Below are positions 57,649 through 64,000 of a stretch of 64,000 nucleotides of DNA, one piece after another. Location: contig NW_015971538.1 of NCBI RefSeq assembly GCF_000182565.1, positions 837,736 through 901,735 on the forward strand. Reading direction: 5' to 3'. A model generated the notes under the pieces. That model ran no database searches, was not told the DNA's origin, and saw only the letters and a program-made list of their open reading frames with translations. Each line of letters begins with the position of its first letter. Positions within the stretch are counted from its first letter, which is position 1. The stretch comes from Spizellomyces punctatus DAOM BR117. Its lineage: Eukaryota; Chytridiomycota; Chytridiomycetes; Spizellomycetales; Spizellomycetaceae. Both the position numbers and the translations under genes were made by a program.

Positions 57649-59545
57649 TTAAAATGCACTACCCTCATTGAACCATCTTTCGCACACCGTCCTCACGAAC
57701 TGATTGTACCAAGCCAATTCTGCGCCAGAACGAGCAAACATAGCAAACGGATCGTTCCTGAGAGCGACATCCTCCTCCTCTTCGTCGCTATCCCTGGTAA
57801 CTAGCCCATTTTCTCCGTATCGGTTCAACGCCTCGCGCGATTCCCGGCGTTTCATTCGGGAATCCCGCCATCTCAAGAAATTGTTCTCCACCAACTGCTC
57901 AACCAGTGCTAGTTGATGTCGTTCTAAATGATGCACTGCAAGGCACCCGTTTCGCAGTATCATTGACAAAATTATGTCCTTTAGATTTGTCTCGTCACCA
58001 CTGGGTAGATTGGAGCGCAAGTACGCAAGATGCTCACTTTCGCGCTCGAGGATATATTCTGTGAAAGCAGAAAGATGAGCCATCTGTTTTGCCAGGAGAA
58101 GGCGGCTATCCCTTATCACCTTGTAACGGCTTGTCCTGGTTCGCAAATCGTCTCAGTTCTAGCATGTTTCCATTGAAATTATAGACAAAATGGTAGGCAG
58201 TCTCGTTGTCAAACTTCTGCTCATTCTTCAAACTTGGATTCAAAGTGTTCATTAAGTAGTCCGCGACCTTCTCATCTTCCACCGATTCAAGACAACGATA
58301 ATCGAGTCGCCAATCAAAGCCTCTCACTGAATGGAAAGAACATTAACACAACAGATATACACCGAAGCCTGCGGGATCGCCACCTACATCGTCTGATGCC
58401 AGCAAGAACGGACTTTTCCGAGCTGCAAAAGACAACATCGAGAATCCCCTCTGATTCGCACTGAAGAAGCCACTGAAATGCATCTTCTATGCCGTTGTAG
58501 CGATCATCCAGGGGAAGATAATTGTGAAAAAGAAGCTGGATGTCATCAATCACCAAAAGCGGTGGTCCCGCGGCGGATGCCGGACGAAAAAGACGCAGCG
58601 CTTGGCTGATATCGCTAAAAAGGTGCCCTATTTCTAATCCATCGTCCGGAGATATCACATCTGAAGCGATATTCCAACAAGTCTCAGCAAGCGAAACGAA
58701 TCAAAATGTGCGAGAACTTGGAAAATTACCTCCTTTCAATCCGAAAGCACGTGCCAGAGCGAGCTGCCAAGCATCCTCCAAAGCTTCTGACGATGTTGTG
58801 ACATTGTCGTTCAACTCCTCTTGTTCAGCGTCATCAAGCTCTGTTGCACTTCCACCATGTCTCTTGTTGAGGACTTCGGCAAGCTTCATGTAGATGGCGG
58901 GCCTTGATGCGCACTCGGAAGTAGTCCAAGTTGCTAAGGCAGTGCCTTTCCCAAGACCTGGTGCCCCTTCAACTAGAAAACATTAAGCCATATAGCACAG
59001 TCAGTAGGGTCCGTCGGTGATCGTCCATGCGCCAGCGGCCCGGTGGGGTATGCGACATGCACGCCGAGAATAACAAAAGCAGTATTACCAAGCAAAGGAG
59101 TTCCTGCCTTTTTCGCCTCTTTGACCTCAGAGACAAGGTGCTCGGTTTGTGCGGGAAAGGGTGGAAGGGAATATTCTGACGTCTCCGCCGATGCCTCATT
59201 TTCGGCAGCTGATTCCAAGATCTTCACCAAGTGGTCAATAACGTCCTTCACACTTGGCTTATCTAGTCCTTGCAGATCCACTTTGACAGATGGCTTTCGG
59301 CGGCCTCCCTTTCCTCTCCCTTTGCCGCTGAACAGTGACGAATTCTTACGATTTTCGTCCCCGACGGCAACCTCATCACCTTCCCCAAGTGACCACAGTG
59401 CCCAGACAAGAATGACGGCAGCAGCACCTCCTATGAGGTAAGGTACAAGCTCGGAATCTAATCGAGGTCTTGGTGCTTTGAAGCGGGCCATGGGGATAGA
59501 AATTCCGTCGAGGTCCTGCAAGAAATCGCTCAAAGCAATGCTCAT
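57649..59545 (-). CDS. Membrane-anchored P-loop ATPase of unknown role
   Basis: From ATG 59545 the protein has a short leader and one transmembrane segment (LVPYLIGGAAAVILVWALW, about residues 34-52). A basic linker (KGRGKGGRRKPSVKVD) follows, then a helical region ending FPAQTEHLVSEVKEAKKAGT. A Walker A loop EGAPGLGKGTALATWTTSEC begins near 58975. Next are IYMKLAEVLNKRHGG, ALEDAWQLALARAF, and a Walker B PLLVIDDIQLLFHNYLPLDD (about 58545). C-terminal helices include VADYLMNTLNPSLKNEQKF, FVYNFNGNMLELRRFANQ and RNDPFAMFARSGAELAWYNQ, with the stop at 57649. The layout fits an AAA+/STAND ATPase on an organelle membrane. I do not recognise the orthologous group, and one splice near 59000-59080 is unclear. 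Confidence 0.75.
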
Positions 59546-59724
59546 CGAAAGTGCAATTTACCGCATTTGGACAAATGATATGCACTGGCAGTGCGAAACT
59601 TGACCTTCCAGTACGAAACTCCCCAACCATCATGGCGTTCGCATTTTTTAACAGCGGTGGTGAAGATTTCATGGGAACTACCCCCAGTTGTCTCTCCTAT
59701 TCAGAGGTTGGTTGATTTACCTCG

Positions 59725-62097
59725 ATGTTAACAGTAAAGGATATCTTCGACGCATTGCCTTCTAGCCTCCTGAGCGAGGAAACCGAAGGTTACATCCGAG
59801 CGGTTCTTGGGGAGTCTGACGATACCCCTTTGGAGCTGGATGAGGTGAAGGAGGTTTTGGCGGACTTCCTTCAAGACGCTGGTTGGAGTCAAACGCAAGT
59901 GGATGGATTTATCGCTCAGTTTCGCCAAGCTACCCCCCAGGCTGAGCCCAACGCAGAGAGTGGGGAACACGAGCTTAAAAAGTTGGAAGAGTCAGTGAAA
60001 CTCTCCGTGAACACCGAAGAATCTGCACCGAAATTAGTAGATTTGAGCCCCTCGAAAGCATCGTCACCGCCCCAATCGCCTCGACGGCCTCCTCCCAAAA
60101 CTAAACGCGTAGCAAAAACTGTTGAAGTGGTGGCCACATCTCAGGTGTCGAGATTTCATGCGGAAACTTTGGACACACTCTCAAACGATGTTGATTTAAA
60201 AGGCGTCAATATCACTGTGGGGGATCATGCACTTCTTGTGGATGCGAATCTACGGTTGTTTAGAGGTGTGCACTATGGGTTAATCGGTCGTAATGGAGTC
60301 GGCAAGTCCACTCTTCTCAAGTGTATTGGGCACAAGCAGCTTATAGGCTTTCCCACCAACATCAAAGTCTTATATGTTGAGCAGCTGGAAGGGGTGGAAA
60401 TGTCAAGACCTGTAGTTCAGGTGGTTATGGACGCTGACAAAGAGGCATCACGTCTGCGAAGAGAGACACTCTTGATTCAGTCTGTACTGGAAGCTCCCAA
60501 TCCATGTGAGATTGCAAAAGCAATGCGTACCATTCGGCTTGCTCGGCTCGTCGAAGAGAAAGATGCAGCGAGTGAATTGGCCGTTAAACGGAGCGGAGCT
60601 CGAGGAGCTGAAGCCAGAAAGCAGCTGAAACAGTTGGAGAGCATGGTGGCAGAGATGGAAGAAGCGCATAAGGCTCCCATTTCGCAAGAGGAGATGGATA
60701 ATGCCGCTTCAGAAGCGCAAGGAGTTCTAGCCGACCTGTACGCCATGATGGATCTACATGATAACGATGCAATGGAAGGCAAAGTGCGGAGCATATTGAA
60801 GGGTCTTGGCTTTCCGGTTGAATGGCATGATCGGCCGCTCGGAGAGTTGTCGGGTGGATGGAGGATCCGAGTCGCGTTGGCTGCGGCTTTGGCTCTGCGA
60901 CCAGACGTACTGCTCCTTGATGAGCCCACAAATCATCTCGACCTTCCTGCCATTCTCTGGTTGCAATCTTATTTGGCGAGCTTAACAGATACCACCATTG
61001 TGACAGTCTCGCACGATCGAGCCTTTTTAAATGCGGTCGCACAGGAGATCATAGTTTTTAAAGATCAGTCACTAACGTACCACACCGGGAATTTCGACGA
61101 ATACTTGCAGCATACTGAAGAGGATCGCAAGTACAAGGAGAAGATGGCAGATGCTATAGAAAAAAAGAGGACAACAGCAGCAAAGAGCGTGCAGACCGCA
61201 ATGGTTCGTGCCCGTCAAAGCGGAGACGACAAAAAGATGGCGGCTATGGCATCAAAACAAAGGAAACTGGAACGATTGGGTATGGAAGTGAACGAAAAAG
61301 GCCATCGCTTCAAACTGAATCGCGATCGCGCTGGGTACCACAGCACTATGCGTGAAGAAGTAAAGGTGGAACGGGCTGAGCAAGCTTCAGCGTGGTCGAT
61401 CGCGAATCCCACACCTTTGCGGCAAGGGCATGCCATTCTTGAGGTTGAAGGCGTATCCGTGGGATTCGATGCACGTCAACCAATTCTTTCGGACGTCACT
61501 ATGAATGTGACCCAATCGTCTCGAATCGGGATCGTTGGAGCCAATGGAAGCGGGAAGACTACTCTTGTGAAAGTGCTTGTTGATGAGTTGTCCCCATTCA
61601 AAGGCCGTGTGAATCGACATCCTACAGCCAAAATAGGATATTTCACTCAGCATCATGTCGACGATCTTCATAAATATCCAGCCGACACATCCGCGATCTC
61701 GCTGCTACTCCAAAATCAACCTGGGATGCGGGAACAGGACGCACGCGCACATCTTGGAAAGTATGGCATCAAAGACGCGGTCGCGCTCCACCCTCTAAGA
61801 CATTTGAGTGGAGGGCAAATGGTCCGAGTTGCATTTGCCTTGAGCACTTTTGGCTCGTCGCCACACCTGTTTGTTCTAGACGAGCCGACCAACCATTTAG
61901 ACTATTTAACTACACAAGCGATGATAGAAGCTTTGAAGAACTTTGAGGGAGCAGTTGTTATTGTATCGCACGATCAATATTTCGTTTCTGAAGTTGCGAA
62001 CGAGGTGTATTTGGTTATGGACGGACATGTAAACCGGTTGGAGGGTGGTATGCAGGAGTATGTAGCGCTATGTACCAGTCGAAAACGATTGAAATAA
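59725..62097 (+). CDS. ABCF-family twin ABC ATPase (translation-associated)
   Basis: Soluble ABC protein with two nucleotide-binding domains and no membrane segment; relatives (ABCF3/Gcn20) act on ribosomes. A single intronless frame of 790 codons. The N-terminal helical module (about residues 1-70, KDIFDALPSSLLSEETEGYI) resembles that of ABCF3; a Pro/Lys-rich linker follows. First domain: Walker A GLIGRNGVGKSTLL, signature LSGGW, Walker B VLLLDEPTNHLD, SHDRAF. The ABCF linker has YTHxGNFxEY-like HTGNFDEYLQHTEEDRKYK. Second domain: IGIVGANGSGKTTLVKVL, IGYFTQHHVDDL, LSGGQMVRVAFAL, LFVLDEPTNHLD, SHDQYF. It ends RKRLK at 62097. Exact ABCF subgroup not assigned. Confidence 0.93.
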   Translation: MLTVKDIFDALPSSLLSEETEGYIRAVLGESDDTPLELDEVKEVLADFLQDAGWSQTQVDGFIAQFRQATPQAEPNAESGEHELKKLEESVKLSVNTEESAPKLVDLSPSKASSPPQSPRRPPPKTKRVAKTVEVVATSQVSRFHAETLDTLSNDVDLKGVNITVGDHALLVDANLRLFRGVHYGLIGRNGVGKSTLLKCIGHKQLIGFPTNIKVLYVEQLEGVEMSRPVVQVVMDADKEASRLRRETLLIQSVLEAPNPCEIAKAMRTIRLARLVEEKDAASELAVKRSGARGAEARKQLKQLESMVAEMEEAHKAPISQEEMDNAASEAQGVLADLYAMMDLHDNDAMEGKVRSILKGLGFPVEWHDRPLGELSGGWRIRVALAAALALRPDVLLLDEPTNHLDLPAILWLQSYLASLTDTTIVTVSHDRAFLNAVAQEIIVFKDQSLTYHTGNFDEYLQHTEEDRKYKEKMADAIEKKRTTAAKSVQTAMVRARQSGDDKKMAAMASKQRKLERLGMEVNEKGHRFKLNRDRAGYHSTMREEVKVERAEQASAWSIANPTPLRQGHAILEVEGVSVGFDARQPILSDVTMNVTQSSRIGIVGANGSGKTTLVKVLVDELSPFKGRVNRHPTAKIGYFTQHHVDDLHKYPADTSAISLLLQNQPGMREQDARAHLGKYGIKDAVALHPLRHLSGGQMVRVAFALSTFGSSPHLFVLDEPTNHLDYLTTQAMIEALKNFEGAVVIVSHDQYFVSEVANEVYLVMDGHVNRLEGGMQEYVALCTSRKRLK

Positions 62098-62236
62098 TCG
62101 TGATCCTTGGATAAGGCATAACCAAAAGCACGCCCCATCTTGCCGTCCAAATCCCAACTTGCGCGCAAGTTCAGAAGCAATATGTCCTAAATGGGATGAG
62201 AGATGATGAGTCATTCTGCATCTCACCGGTGGGCCG

Positions 62237-63715
<1,479 letters not shown>

Positions 63716-64000
63716 GCTACTAGAAAGAGAAGAATATATAAGCGTTATGTGTACGCAATGTTGTAGCGTAGATCGCGGGCTTAAACTTGTGCAGGGTTAC
63801 AAGGGAATAGGGTATTTAGATATCTTTCGGACTACATAAGCGGAATAGATGCTTTTACATAAAAGATAGGCCGTCAACTATCCACTGTGAACTGCAGGTA
63901 CATCCAAAGCCCATGCTAGAGCGGTCCTTGGGCTGGTCATGGTGAGTCAAGCATGTATGCAATCGCCGCTTCGACGTTGCCACCCTATCCAAAGATAAAA
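63716..64000. other. Right-edge intergenic sequence
   Basis: 285 bp after the b5 reductase stop. I see no exon, RNA gene or repeat here; it probably contains the reductase terminator. Confidence 0.4.

Noticed and set aside
60477-60929. 150-codon minus-strand open frame
   Set aside because: Antisense to the conserved ABCF coding region.

Overview
This 64 kb window is nuclear DNA of a fungus. Genes are packed at roughly one per 2 kb. Almost all are broken by short GT-AG introns (many about 50-75 nt), and the proteins are eukaryotic. The best lineage clue is the mix of families. Axonemal and basal-body proteins (DRC4/GAS8, DRC8/EFCAB2, a Chibby homologue, a CEP295-like protein) point to a swimming, flagellated cell. 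HbrB/Bit61 (TORC2), QCR8, NMA-type NMNAT, STN1 and a Cdc15-type F-BAR/SH3 protein fit a fungus. Together they suggest a zoosporic fungus such as a chytrid. I infer this from gene content only.

Layout, left to right: glycogen phosphorylase (-, runs off the left edge); SNAPC3 (-) and SNAPC4 (+) head to head; DRC8 (-) and a coiled-coil RING-like protein (+); Chibby (-); NR2C2AP-like (+); alpha-SNAP/SEC17 (-); VPS60/CHMP5 (+); DRC4 (+); an unrecognised C-terminally membrane-anchored protein (+); SPC24 (-); OST1/ribophorin I (+); MMTAG2-like (-); 3-mercaptopyruvate sulfurtransferase (+); F-BAR/SH3 (+); GET1/WRB (-); a newly assembled OB-fold gene resembling TPP1/Tpz1 (+); QCR8 (-); tRNA ct6A dehydratase TCD (-); HbrB/Bit61/PRR5 (+); CEP295-like (-); STN1 (+); ATP23 (+); an intronless unrecognised gene (-); AP-2 alpha (+); NMNAT (-); class I myosin (+); AVL9 (-); COPE (+); a membrane-anchored P-loop ATPase (-); ABCF ATPase (+); NADH-cytochrome b5 reductase (+).

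Neighbouring genes mostly alternate strand. Thirteen adjacent pairs are divergent, and most of these share a gap of only 130-210 bp, so many promoters are probably bidirectional. Some pairs are related in function: SNAPC3/SNAPC4 are two subunits of one snRNA-promoter factor, and CEP295-like/STN1 or DRC8/RING-like may simply share regulation. Membrane-traffic genes recur across the window (SEC17, VPS60, OST1, GET1, AP-2 alpha, AVL9, COPE, myosin I).

The observations I rate highest are the TPP1-like OB-fold gene about 6 kb from STN1, the divergent SNAPc pair, and very small exons. The microexons are a 3-nt ATG exon in DRC4, 11-nt exons in QCR8 and TCD, and twelve exons of 17-48 nt in the first 1.1 kb of myosin I. 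Exon joins are my own reading of splice sites and frame, so exact boundaries in less conserved stretches are uncertain. I saw no tRNA or rRNA gene, CRISPR array or intact transposon.
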